Shown here: positions 42,360 through 49,650 of the stretch, one piece after another
How positions within the stretch are numbered: position 1 is the first letter of the stretch
Layout of the letters: the number at the start of each line of letters is the position of its first letter
Source: an uncultured Peptostreptococcaceae bacterium
Lineage (GTDB): Bacteria; Bacillota; Clostridia; Peptostreptococcales; Anaerovoracaceae
NCBI GenBank assembly: GCA_905235115.1
Contig: CAJOKT010000009.1
Span: 1-50,903, forward strand
Reading direction: 5' to 3'
Length of the DNA: 50,903 nucleotides
Position numbers and translations under genes: made by a program
Notes under the pieces: generated by a model
Databases searched by the model: none
What the model was told of the DNA's origin: nothing
The model's input: the letters and a program-made list of their open reading frames with translations, nothing else

Positions 42360-43271
42360 TTATTTAAGTTCTATGACGACTCTTCTGTAAGGATCTTCGC
42401 CCTCGGACCTGGTGGTTACCTTGGGGTGTGACTGAAGAGTTGCATGGATGACCTTTCTCTCATAGGGGTTCATTGGCTCCAGCCTGACCGGCCTTCTGCT
42501 CTTGACCACCTTGTTGGCCAGACGGTAGGACAGCGCTTCGAGGGTGCGTTCTCTCTTGGCGCGGTAATTTTCCGCATCAACCACGACTCTCGTATACTTG
42601 TTCTGATCCTTATTGACCACAAGGCTTGTCAGGTACTGGACCGCGTCCAGGGTCTGGCCCCTCTTGCCGATGATGGTGCCGGAATCCTTGCCCTGGATAT
42701 CCAGGTAGATGGTTTCCTCCCCGATCTTTCCGGTAACTTCGGCTTCAAGCCCCATCTCCCTGATGAGATCGCGCAAAAAACTCATGGCTGGGTGGTCCTC
42801 AAGCACCTGAAGATTCTCTTCGGGTTCCGGCGCGATGATGGGCGCCTTTGGCTCCTGGCCCCCGGCGGGCATCTTCTCGGACCTGCCTGCGTTTCCGGAA
42901 CGGTCACTATGCTCTTTACGGTTATTTTTCTTATTACCGTTTTTCGGTCTTTTTTCTCTTCTGGGTTCTCTTGGTTCCTCGGCACTCTTTCCCTCAGCAG
43001 CCATTCTCTCGCGGTTTGCGGCGTCCCTGGCTCTGGCTTCCTCTATAGGGATAACCAGGTCGGGTCTTGTCTGCTTATGGGTCTCTTCCTTCTCAGGCGG
43101 TCTTTTCTTCTCAACTCTGACCTTCGCCAGTTTGGAACCTATGCCGAAAAATCCTCTGGACGGTTCTTCCAGGACCGTCACTTCGACTTCGTCGATGGTA
43201 AGTCCGAGATCATCCAAAGCGAGTTTTACCGCTTCGTCCGTATCCCGTCCCCATTTTTCGGAATAATCCAT
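42360..43271 (-). CDS. jag: RNA-binding protein KhpB (Jag, SpoIIIJ-associated)
   Basis: A 303-residue KhpB. The N-terminal jag domain carries EEPSRGFFGIGSKLAKVRVE near 35-55; a long, charged, low-complexity linker rich in Glu, Arg and Lys (about 60-150) follows; the KH domain has DSGTIIGKRGQTLDAVQYL near 212 and the R3H domain has the motif RTLEALSYRLANKVVKSRRP near 245. It binds RNA and affects cell elongation in Firmicutes. The linker is longer than in Bacillus Jag (208 residues). GGAGG precedes the ATG; yidC is 16 bases upstream. Confidence 0.95.
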   Translation of the reverse strand: MDYSEKWGRDTDEAVKLALDDLGLTIDEVEVTVLEEPSRGFFGIGSKLAKVRVEKKRPPEKEETHKQTRPDLVIPIEEARARDAANRERMAAEGKSAEEPREPRREKRPKNGNKKNNRKEHSDRSGNAGRSEKMPAGGQEPKAPIIAPEPEENLQVLEDHPAMSFLRDLIREMGLEAEVTGKIGEETIYLDIQGKDSGTIIGKRGQTLDAVQYLTSLVVNKDQNKYTRVVVDAENYRAKRERTLEALSYRLANKVVKSRRPVRLEPMNPYERKVIHATLQSHPKVTTRSEGEDPYRRVVIELK

Positions 43272-43287
43272 TTATTTTCCTCCGGAT

Positions 43288-44013
43288 CTATTTCTTCTTT
43301 TTCTTCCTTCTTTTCTCTTCCTTCTCTTCTTCCAGCTGCTTCTTTCTCCACTTGTTGAATCTCAGGTTGTAGAAGATCTGGATGACCTGGCTGCCGAACC
43401 AGTAAATTGCCAGGCCTGCCGGATATGTTCTTGCGAACCAAAGGATCATGATGGGGAAGAAATATTTCATCATCTTCGTCATCATGTTGCCCTGCTTCGC
43501 GTTTCCTGCTCCTGCCATCTGGCTCTGCATCTGCTGGTTGGAATTCATGGAATAGGAAATGAAAGTGGCAGCTCCTGCTGCGATGGGCAGGATCCACGGG
43601 TCAGGCTGTGCAAGGTCTTTGATCCACAGGAACGACTCGTGAATGGCATACAGCATGTTCTCGTCCGTCATATAAGTCATGGGGTTTCTGAACAGCGCGA
43701 ACAGACCCATGATCACGAACATCTGGATGATCATGGGAAGGCATCCTCCGTACATGGATGCGCCTTCCTGTTTATACAGTTCCTGTACCTTTATATTGTA
43801 GGTCTCCCTGTCATTGCCGTATTTCTGCTGAAGTTCCTGGATCTTGGGCTGAAGCTTGGACATCTTCATGCTGGACTTCATGGTCTTGGAATATACGGGA
43901 TAAAGGCAAGCTTTAACGATTGCCGTGATGATCAGGACCGCGATACCGTAATTGCCTACAATATTGTACAGAAAAGTCAACAGATAGCCTAAAGGTGTGG
44001 CTAAAAATCTCAT
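43288..44013 (-). CDS. yidC: Membrane protein insertase YidC (Oxa1/SpoIIIJ family)
   Basis: A 241-residue Oxa1-type insertase with membrane helices near 8-35, 95-115, 140-165 (proline/glycine-containing) and 185-210. A short hairpin SKLQPKIQELQQKYGNDRET is the cytosolic C1 region. Features to note: no lipoprotein signal peptide as in Bacillus SpoIIIJ, and the hydrophilic groove residue that is usually Arg reads Lys (TAIVKACLYP). The tail is basic (KRRKKKKK), typical for ribosome contact. GGAGG precedes the ATG. Confidence 0.94.
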   Translation of the reverse strand: MRFLATPLGYLLTFLYNIVGNYGIAVLIITAIVKACLYPVYSKTMKSSMKMSKLQPKIQELQQKYGNDRETYNIKVQELYKQEGASMYGGCLPMIIQMFVIMGLFALFRNPMTYMTDENMLYAIHESFLWIKDLAQPDPWILPIAAGAATFISYSMNSNQQMQSQMAGAGNAKQGNMMTKMMKYFFPIMILWFARTYPAGLAIYWFGSQVIQIFYNLRFNKWRKKQLEEEKEEKRRKKKKK

Positions 44014-44031
44014 TGATTTCCTCCGTGGTTA

Positions 44032-44241
44032 TTAAGGCACCGGATCATATCCCCCGGGACTCCAGGGGTGGCACCTCAAGATTCGTTTTATTCCCAGGTA
44101 ACTTCCCTTTATTGCGCCGTATTTCTCCACCGCCTGAATGAAATATGTGGAGCAGGTGGGCGTGAAACGGCATGTGGGCGGGAATAAAGGAGATATGAAT
44201 TTTTGATATCCTCTGATCAGAAGGATTATTATCCTCTTCAT
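44032..44241 (-). CDS. yidD: YidD, membrane protein insertion efficiency factor
   Basis: A 69-residue protein with the full YidD signature: an amphipathic N-terminus ([20 protein letters not shown]), [20 protein letters not shown] with the conserved Cys pair, and [16 protein letters not shown]. It sits between rnpA and yidC and aids membrane insertion through YidC. ATG 44241 is the family start; an ATG at 44274 would add 11 residues that overlap rnpA. Confidence 0.95.
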   Translation of the reverse strand: MKRIIILLIRGYQKFISPLFPPTCRFTPTCSTYFIQAVEKYGAIKGSYLGIKRILRCHPWSPGGYDPVP

Positions 44242-44254
44242 ATCTTTTTCTCGG

Positions 44255-44590
44255 TCAGGACATGAGCTTGGCACGTTTCAGCGCGTCCTCCATGGACTTT
44301 CTTACCTCCTGGCAAGCCCTTCCCTGAATGGTGTTTCTGGCTATGAAGATCAGGTCGTAACCCTCCGGCAGGCGGTCCTTTATCTGACGGAAGCTTTCCT
44401 TCATCAGGCGCCTTGCACGGTTCCTCATAACGCTGTTGCCAACTTTTTTACTGGCGAGAAAACATGTCCTGGTAAGGCCCATGCCGTTTTTAAAGTAAAA
44501 GATCACCACGTATTTCGACCCGGTGGACTTTCCCTTATTATATACGGCATCAAAATCCGTTTTTTTTCTCAGGACGTCTTCTCTAAGCAT
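44255..44590 (-). CDS. rnpA: Ribonuclease P protein component
   Basis: A 111-residue RnpA that helps the RNase P RNA process tRNA 5' ends. The RNR motif region [20 protein letters not shown] is near 48-67, and the N-terminus [20 protein letters not shown] is the family pattern. Its ATG follows the rpmH stop by 7 bases with no clear ribosome binding site, so translation is likely coupled to rpmH. Confidence 0.96.
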   Translation of the reverse strand: MLREDVLRKKTDFDAVYNKGKSTGSKYVVIFYFKNGMGLTRTCFLASKKVGNSVMRNRARRLMKESFRQIKDRLPEGYDLIFIARNTIQGRACQEVRKSMEDALKRAKLMS

Positions 44591-44597
44591 GGCAAAA

Positions 44598-44732
44598 TCA
44601 AGCGGAAAGTCTCTTTCTGCCTTTCTGTCTTCTTCTCTTGAGAACGTTTCTGCCGTTCTTGGTGGACATTCTCTTTCTGAATCCGTGCTCTACCATTCTC
44701 TGCCTCTTCTTGGGCTGGTAAGTCATTTTCAT
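44598..44732 (-). CDS. rpmH: 50S ribosomal protein bL34
   Basis: A 44-residue basic bL34: [20 protein letters not shown], then [19 protein letters not shown]. It is the usual first gene left of oriC. AAGGAGA precedes the ATG 44732; the frame is open further upstream without a good start. Confidence 0.97.
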   Translation of the reverse strand: MKMTYQPKKRQRMVEHGFRKRMSTKNGRNVLKRRRQKGRKRLSA

Positions 44733-44864
44733 GGTCTCTGGTCTCCTTTCTGAATATTTTGCTGCCGTTCTGAATTCCAAACGACACATAGACTAAAGTA
44801 TTATAATAAATAAAGGCATCTTTGTCAACGAGTCATCAGCAAAAAACCCCCGCAAAAAAATGGG

Positions 44865-44897
44865 TTATCCACAACTTTATCCCTTGCCTGTGGAAAA
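44865..44897. promoter_or_regulatory. DnaA boxes upstream of dnaA (oriC, left part)
   Basis: TTATCCACA (44865-44873) is a perfect DnaA box; TGTGGAAAA (44889-44897) is an inverted box with one mismatch that overlaps the dnaA promoter. Together with the dnaA-dnaN region they make a bipartite origin. Confidence 0.85.
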
Positions 44898-44912
44898 CTT
44901 ATTGGTTATAAT
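44884..44912 (+). promoter_or_regulatory. dnaA promoter
   Basis: TTGCCT (44884-44889) and TATAAT (44907-44912) are 17 bases apart. The inverted DnaA box at 44889-44897 lies just after the -35, which fits autorepression by DnaA. Confidence 0.75.
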
Positions 44913-44945
44913 ATTGTTACTTTAGTTATTGCTTGGGGGATATAA

Positions 44946-46358
44946 ATGAAAAACTACGACGACGTTTGGGAAGCGGCGCTTTCCATGATCAGGGAACAGG
45001 TCACAGAAGTAATGTACAAGACCTGGTTCCTGGATCATCTTAACGTGGAAGAAATCAATACCGAACTGAGGATCATATATATGGGTTTCAAGACTTCTCT
45101 TGATCCCGATCTGTTTTCGGGCGTGATCAACGACCGTTACCTGCCCCTTCTTCAGGAAGTTTTTAAGGAAATTCTGGGAAGAGATTACCGTGTTGTATTA
45201 AGAGATCCGACAGAGGAGGATCTGTCTGAGAACAGTTCTCCTGATTTTGATGTAAATAAACCTGCACAAAAGAAAAATTCCAGAGAAAAAACTCCGGATA
45301 CAGAAGTGGGGAAGAAGACCCTGATCGCAGAGAAACTCTTAAATCCAAAGTATACCTTCGATAACTTTATCGTGGGTCCGTCCAACAGCTTCGCCTACGC
45401 TGCAGCTCATGCTGTAGCTGAATCGCCGGGCATCGCATCCAATCCGCTCTTCATCTACGGCGGATCCGGTCTGGGCAAGACCCATCTCATTCAGGCCATA
45501 GGTATATATATCCTGCAGCACGCTCCAAAGACCAACATTCTCTATACATCTTCAGAAAATTTCACCAACGAATTCGTAACATCGATCAGGGAGAAGAAGA
45601 CGAGGGAATTCAAATCCAAATACCGGAAGGTCGACGTGCTCATAGTCGACGACGTCCAGTTTCTGGAAGGCAAGGAAGGTATTCAGGAGGAATTTTTCCA
45701 TACCTTCAATGCACTTTTCCAGAACGATAAACAGATAATACTTACTGCGGACAAAGATCCAAACAGCCTTCAGGGTATAGACGAGAGACTAATTACAAGG
45801 TTCCAGTGGAATCTCATGGCAGATATCCAGCCTGCGGACTTCGAGACAAGGGTAGCTATTCTATATAAGAATGCTGAATTGTATAATATTGAAGTCGATG
45901 AAGATTGGGCGGACGTAATAAATCTTATTTCTGAGAAGGTAAAGGATAATATCCGGGAACTTGAAGGAGCTTTTTCAAGAGTTAAGTTCTTCTCAGAGAG
46001 ACTGAATGAAAAGGCCAACAAAGCCTTCGCAAAAAAAGTATTAAGGGATCTTCTTTCTGATGCAGATACTCTCATCACCCCGGAAAAGATAAAAAAAGTG
46101 GTTGCTAAGTACTACGGGGTGAAGGTGGCGGATCTTGAATCTAAGAAGAGGACCAACGACATCGCTTTTCCAAGACAGGTATCCATGTACCTTATAAGGG
46201 AAATGACAGACAGCTCACTTCCCAAGATAGGTTCATTTTTCGGCGGCCGCGATCATACCACTGTCAAATATGCCTGTGATAAGATAGACTATGAAGCAAA
46301 GCATGATGAAAACTTCAGAGACATAATCGAATATATAAAAAGGGAGATCAAAGAATAA
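44946..46358 (+). CDS. dnaA: Chromosomal replication initiator DnaA
   Basis: A 470-residue DnaA. Domain I (1-85) starts MKNYDDVWEAALSMIREQV; a polar linker (about 90-130) leads to domain III beginning LNPKYTFDNFIVGPSNSFAY; Walker A GGSGLGKTH near 175, Walker B VLIVDDVQFLEGKEG near 235; domain IV carries the DNA-contact signature FGGRDHTTVKYACDKI near 437. It unwinds oriC and loads the helicase. GGGGGA precedes the ATG. It is the first gene of the rightward replichore. Confidence 0.98.
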   Translation: MKNYDDVWEAALSMIREQVTEVMYKTWFLDHLNVEEINTELRIIYMGFKTSLDPDLFSGVINDRYLPLLQEVFKEILGRDYRVVLRDPTEEDLSENSSPDFDVNKPAQKKNSREKTPDTEVGKKTLIAEKLLNPKYTFDNFIVGPSNSFAYAAAHAVAESPGIASNPLFIYGGSGLGKTHLIQAIGIYILQHAPKTNILYTSSENFTNEFVTSIREKKTREFKSKYRKVDVLIVDDVQFLEGKEGIQEEFFHTFNALFQNDKQIILTADKDPNSLQGIDERLITRFQWNLMADIQPADFETRVAILYKNAELYNIEVDEDWADVINLISEKVKDNIRELEGAFSRVKFFSERLNEKANKAFAKKVLRDLLSDADTLITPEKIKKVVAKYYGVKVADLESKKRTNDIAFPRQVSMYLIREMTDSSLPKIGSFFGGRDHTTVKYACDKIDYEAKHDENFRDIIEYIKREIKE

Positions 46359-46377
46359 CTTTGATAACATTTTAAAC

Positions 46378-46480
46378 TTATCCAAAGGATAAAAGTAATA
46401 ACTTTCCCTTGAAAGATAAAGCCTCTTACGGGTTTTGCACATTTTCAACAGCCTCTATTACTATTACTATTATTTTAATA
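46378..46480. other. oriC right part: DnaA boxes, GC cluster and DnaA-trio unwinding element
   Basis: In the dnaA-dnaN gap: TTATCCAAA (46378-46386, in a 15-base palindrome), TTTTGCACA (46433-46441) and TTTTCAACA (46442-46450) resemble DnaA boxes, then GCCT and seven consecutive triplets CTA TTA CTA TTA CTA TTA TTT (46455-46475), which on the other strand fit the DnaA-trio 3'-[G/A]A[T/A]-5', then an AT-only stretch. This box, GC, trio order is that of the Bacillus unwinding element. Position and pattern are direct; function is by analogy. Confidence 0.8.
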
Positions 46481-46511
46481 AATATATTAATCAAAAAATG
46501 GGAGGACGCAT

Positions 46512-47624
46512 ATGAAATTCTCTTGCGCACAGAGCACTCTATTAAAGGCACTTAACATAGTATCAAAGGCCGTGACTTCCAGGACTACCATTCCTATATT
46601 AAAAGGTATTCTTATAAGAGTTACGGAAGAAGGTTCTGTTATAATGTCAGCTTCCGATCTTGATATATCAATAGAAGACAGGTTTGAAACAATAGAATAT
46701 GAACCGGGCGAAGTCGTGGTGCAGGCTAAGCTTTTCGGAGATATCGTAAGAAAACTTCCTTCGGATATCATATATATGGAAGAAAATGACGGTAACTTCA
46801 ATATAAGATGCTCTTCGTCAGAATTCAATATCGTCGGAAGTTCAGCGGATGAATTCCCTTCAATGAACATTGATGATTATGACGAAAGGATCACCTTCGA
46901 CAGAGACATTTTAAAGGACATGATCAGAAAGACCGTGTTCGCAGCATCAGCTGATGAATCAAGAGGCGTGATAACAGGAGTTTTATTCGAAATAAGGAAC
47001 GGAAACTTCAATATGGTGGCTCTTGACGGATTCAGAATGGCTGTTGCAAGAGAAAAATTCGAAAGTGCCTACGATCAGGATCTTATAATCCCCGCAAGGA
47101 CACTTATGGAAGTATCCAAGATCATTTCTGAATCCGGACTGGAAAAAACATCCATAGATGTTCTCTTAAGCGACAAGAGAGCAGTGTTCATAATAGGAGA
47201 TATCAAGGTCGCAGTGAGACTCCTCAGCGGAGACTATATCGACTACGAGAATATCCTTCCAAAGGACAGCCAGATAAGAGTTACTATAAACAGGTCAGAT
47301 CTGATAGATGCTGTAGAGAGAGCTTCACTTCTTTCGAGAGCAGGAAAGAATAATCTGATAAGAGTAAATATAGGAGAAAAAATTCTTGTGATCACTTCGG
47401 AATCTGAAGAGGGAAAAGGCCGTGAAGAAGTTATGATCTCAAAGGACGGCAAGGATCTGGCCATCGGATTCAATTCAAAATATTTTGAGGATCCGCTTAA
47501 GTATATCGATGATGAGACCGTGACTCTTCTTTTCAATACACCGGTGAGTCCGTGCATCATAAAGCCTGTGGAAGGCAGCAGCTTCGAATATCTGGTTCTT
47601 CCCGTAAGACTTCTGGGCAACTGA
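46512..47624 (+). CDS. dnaN: DNA polymerase III beta sliding clamp
   Basis: A 370-residue clamp monomer with the three-fold repeat of the family: MKFSCAQSTLLKALNIVSKA at the start, TIPILKGILIRVTEEGSVIM, VTGVLFE-type strand (RGVITGVLFEIRNGNFNMVA) and the C-terminus SFEYLVLPVRL. It encircles DNA and tethers polymerase III. GGGAGGA precedes the ATG by 7 bases. The gene is visibly more AT-rich than those left of oriC. Confidence 0.98.
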   Translation: MKFSCAQSTLLKALNIVSKAVTSRTTIPILKGILIRVTEEGSVIMSASDLDISIEDRFETIEYEPGEVVVQAKLFGDIVRKLPSDIIYMEENDGNFNIRCSSSEFNIVGSSADEFPSMNIDDYDERITFDRDILKDMIRKTVFAASADESRGVITGVLFEIRNGNFNMVALDGFRMAVAREKFESAYDQDLIIPARTLMEVSKIISESGLEKTSIDVLLSDKRAVFIIGDIKVAVRLLSGDYIDYENILPKDSQIRVTINRSDLIDAVERASLLSRAGKNNLIRVNIGEKILVITSESEEGKGREEVMISKDGKDLAIGFNSKYFEDPLKYIDDETVTLLFNTPVSPCIIKPVEGSSFEYLVLPVRLLGN

Positions 47625-47632
47625 CAGTATAT

Positions 47633-48718
47633 ATGTACATCAAAACCATAAAAATCAAGGATTTCAGAAATTATGAAATCCTTGATTTGAAATTTAATGA
47701 AAAGGTAAACATAATCCTTGGAAACAATGCACAGGGAAAGACAAATCTTCTGGAATCCATATATATCGCTTCCATTGGAAGGTCTTTCCGTACATCAAAG
47801 GACGGTGAAATGATCCGCTTCGGACAGGATTCCGCAAAGGTGGATCTTGTTTTTTCAAAGAATACCGGCGACACTGAAATAGAGATAATGTTTTTCAGCG
47901 ACCGCAAAAAATCCATAAAAATGGACGGTATCAGATTAAAAAAGACATCTCAGCTTCTTGATAATGTATATATAGTTATATTCAGCCCGGACGATCTAAA
48001 AATAGTAAAAGATGAACCTGAAAAGAGAAGAAAATTCATAGACAAAGAACTTTGTCTCATAAGACCCTCATACTATAAAGACCTTTCTGACTATAAAAAG
48101 GTACTTCTGGAGAGAAACACATATTTAAAAGAAAACAACATAGACCGTTCCATGCTGGATATTTGGGACGCTCAGCTTGCAAAGTACGGCGCGTCCATAA
48201 TTTCCAAAAGAAGAGGATTCATCAGGGAACTTTCTGAGATTTCCGGAGTAATACACAGAAGTATAACCAATAACACCGAAGATCTGACCATAAAGTACAG
48301 ACCCAACGTGGAAGATGAGAATGAGTTATATGATATTCTGAAAAATTCCGATGAACAGGACATCAGGATGAAGACCACCACCAGAGGTCCCCACAAGGAT
48401 GACATGGAGTTCTTCATCAAAAGAGATAAAGAGGAGATAAATGCCAGAAGTTTCGGGTCACAGGGCCAGCAGCGCACCGCCGCTCTTTCACTGAAACTTG
48501 CGGAGATAAAGATGATAAAAGATGAGACAGGAGAAGATCCTGTACTTCTTCTTGATGACGTCATGAGCGAACTGGACCTTGAACGTCAAAAATATCTGAT
48601 CAAAACACTTTCCTACAATCAGCTTTTCATTACGGCTGCCGAGATGCAGGACAGCTTTATAAAAGAGTTTCCCGGTGCGGAGATATTCTATGTATCGAAG
48701 GGTAAGGTAACAAAATGA
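47633..48718 (+). CDS. recF: DNA replication and repair protein RecF
   Basis: A 361-residue SMC-like ATPase. Walker A NNAQGKTNLLESIY near residue 33, the signature FGSQGQQRTAALSLKLAEI near 270 and Walker B DPVLLLDDVMSELD near 300 are complete. It loads RecA at gaps. The start ATG 47633 lies 8 bases after the dnaN stop, without a good ribosome binding site, suggesting coupling to dnaN; the longer frame lies inside dnaN. The S4-domain gene (yaaA) often found between dnaN and recF in Firmicutes is missing. Confidence 0.96.
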   Translation: MYIKTIKIKDFRNYEILDLKFNEKVNIILGNNAQGKTNLLESIYIASIGRSFRTSKDGEMIRFGQDSAKVDLVFSKNTGDTEIEIMFFSDRKKSIKMDGIRLKKTSQLLDNVYIVIFSPDDLKIVKDEPEKRRKFIDKELCLIRPSYYKDLSDYKKVLLERNTYLKENNIDRSMLDIWDAQLAKYGASIISKRRGFIRELSEISGVIHRSITNNTEDLTIKYRPNVEDENELYDILKNSDEQDIRMKTTTRGPHKDDMEFFIKRDKEEINARSFGSQGQQRTAALSLKLAEIKMIKDETGEDPVLLLDDVMSELDLERQKYLIKTLSYNQLFITAAEMQDSFIKEFPGAEIFYVSKGKVTK

Positions 48719-49416
48719 ACAGAGGAAGAAACAAGGGAACCACATATATAATAGGAGTGGGTCCGGGGGATCCGGAACTCATGACCCTTAAATCCAAGAG
48801 ACTGATCGAAGAGAACGAATTATTTTTTGTGAGAGGAGAGGATCCAAGGGAAGAGCTGGCATACAAAGTTGCTGAGGTCGTGGTCCCTGAGATCAAGGAT
48901 AAGACCGTCATGTCTCTGGATATAGCTGACGTGATAGATCCGGACAGGCTGGAGGAGATATGCTGGAGAGAAGCCAGAAACATTGAAAAATATCTGGACA
49001 GAGGCCAGAACGTCGCAATACTGGTATTGGGAGATCCTATGGTATATTCCAGATCTATATACATTCTTTACGCTCTGGAACACGACGGATATGAGACGGT
49101 GACGTCCAGCGGAGTCACCGCCTTCTCGGCGGCAGCCGGACAACTGAAGCTTCCCCTTGCGGAGAGGGAGCAGCCCTGCCACATCATCCCGGCCACATAT
49201 TCAGCAGGAAGATATTATCACCAGGCGGGAAACTATGTGGTAATGAAGACAGAGGGACATATGAAGAACTTAAGGGACATACCCGGCTTGAGGAGAAGAG
49301 ACGTTAAGGCCATTGCCAACATCGGTCTTCCCAACCAGAAGATATTCGAAAACATAGACGACATACCCGAGGACAGCGGATTTTTCACCGTGCTGATCGC
49401 GAGAGAGAAGAAGTAA
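48715..49416 (+). CDS. Tetrapyrrole-methylase-family SAM methyltransferase (CbiL/CobI-like)
   Basis: A 233-residue protein of the tetrapyrrole (corrin/porphyrin) methylase fold. The N-terminal GVGPGDPELMTLKSKRLIE is the family signature, LVLGDPMVYSRSIYILYAL is the SAM-loop region, and VTSSGVTAFSAAAGQLKLPL is the third motif, closest in layout to precorrin-2/cobalt-factor-II C20-methyltransferases. No other cobalamin genes are near. It starts within the recF stop (ATGA overlap) so is translated with recF. It may make a corrinoid precursor or methylate another substrate; this is undecided. Confidence 0.85.
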   Translation: MNRGRNKGTTYIIGVGPGDPELMTLKSKRLIEENELFFVRGEDPREELAYKVAEVVVPEIKDKTVMSLDIADVIDPDRLEEICWREARNIEKYLDRGQNVAILVLGDPMVYSRSIYILYALEHDGYETVTSSGVTAFSAAAGQLKLPLAEREQPCHIIPATYSAGRYYHQAGNYVVMKTEGHMKNLRDIPGLRRRDVKAIANIGLPNQKIFENIDDIPEDSGFFTVLIAREKK

Positions 49417-49545
49417 AAGATATATTTTACGTGATAAAAATAAAAGAATATATGTTCGAGGGTATATCAGGGTAAAATTCAGCGATTTCAGGCAGATTTT
49501 TTACGATTTTATCGAGTTTTAAATAAATTAAATAAAATTATATTA

Positions 49546-49579
49546 AACGGGGCATTTCTCTTGATAACGCCCCGTTTTT
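49546..49579 (+). terminator. Terminator after the dnaA-recF gene group
   Basis: AACGGGGC (49546-49553) and GCCCCGTT (49569-49576) form an 8-base-pair stem with a 15-base loop, followed by T49575-49579. The loop contains the gyrB -35. Confidence 0.88.
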
Positions 49580-49589
49580 GTGATACACT
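49561..49589 (+). promoter_or_regulatory. Promoter of gyrB
   Basis: TTGATA (49561-49566), in the terminator loop, and TACACT (49584-49589) are 17 bases apart. The leader to the gyrB ATG is about 55 bases. The -10 is imperfect. Confidence 0.55.
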
Positions 49590-49650
49590 ATATTATGTAT
49601 GAATTTTGTCTAAAAAAGGGATAAAAACTCTAAATTTTGAGGAGAAGAGA

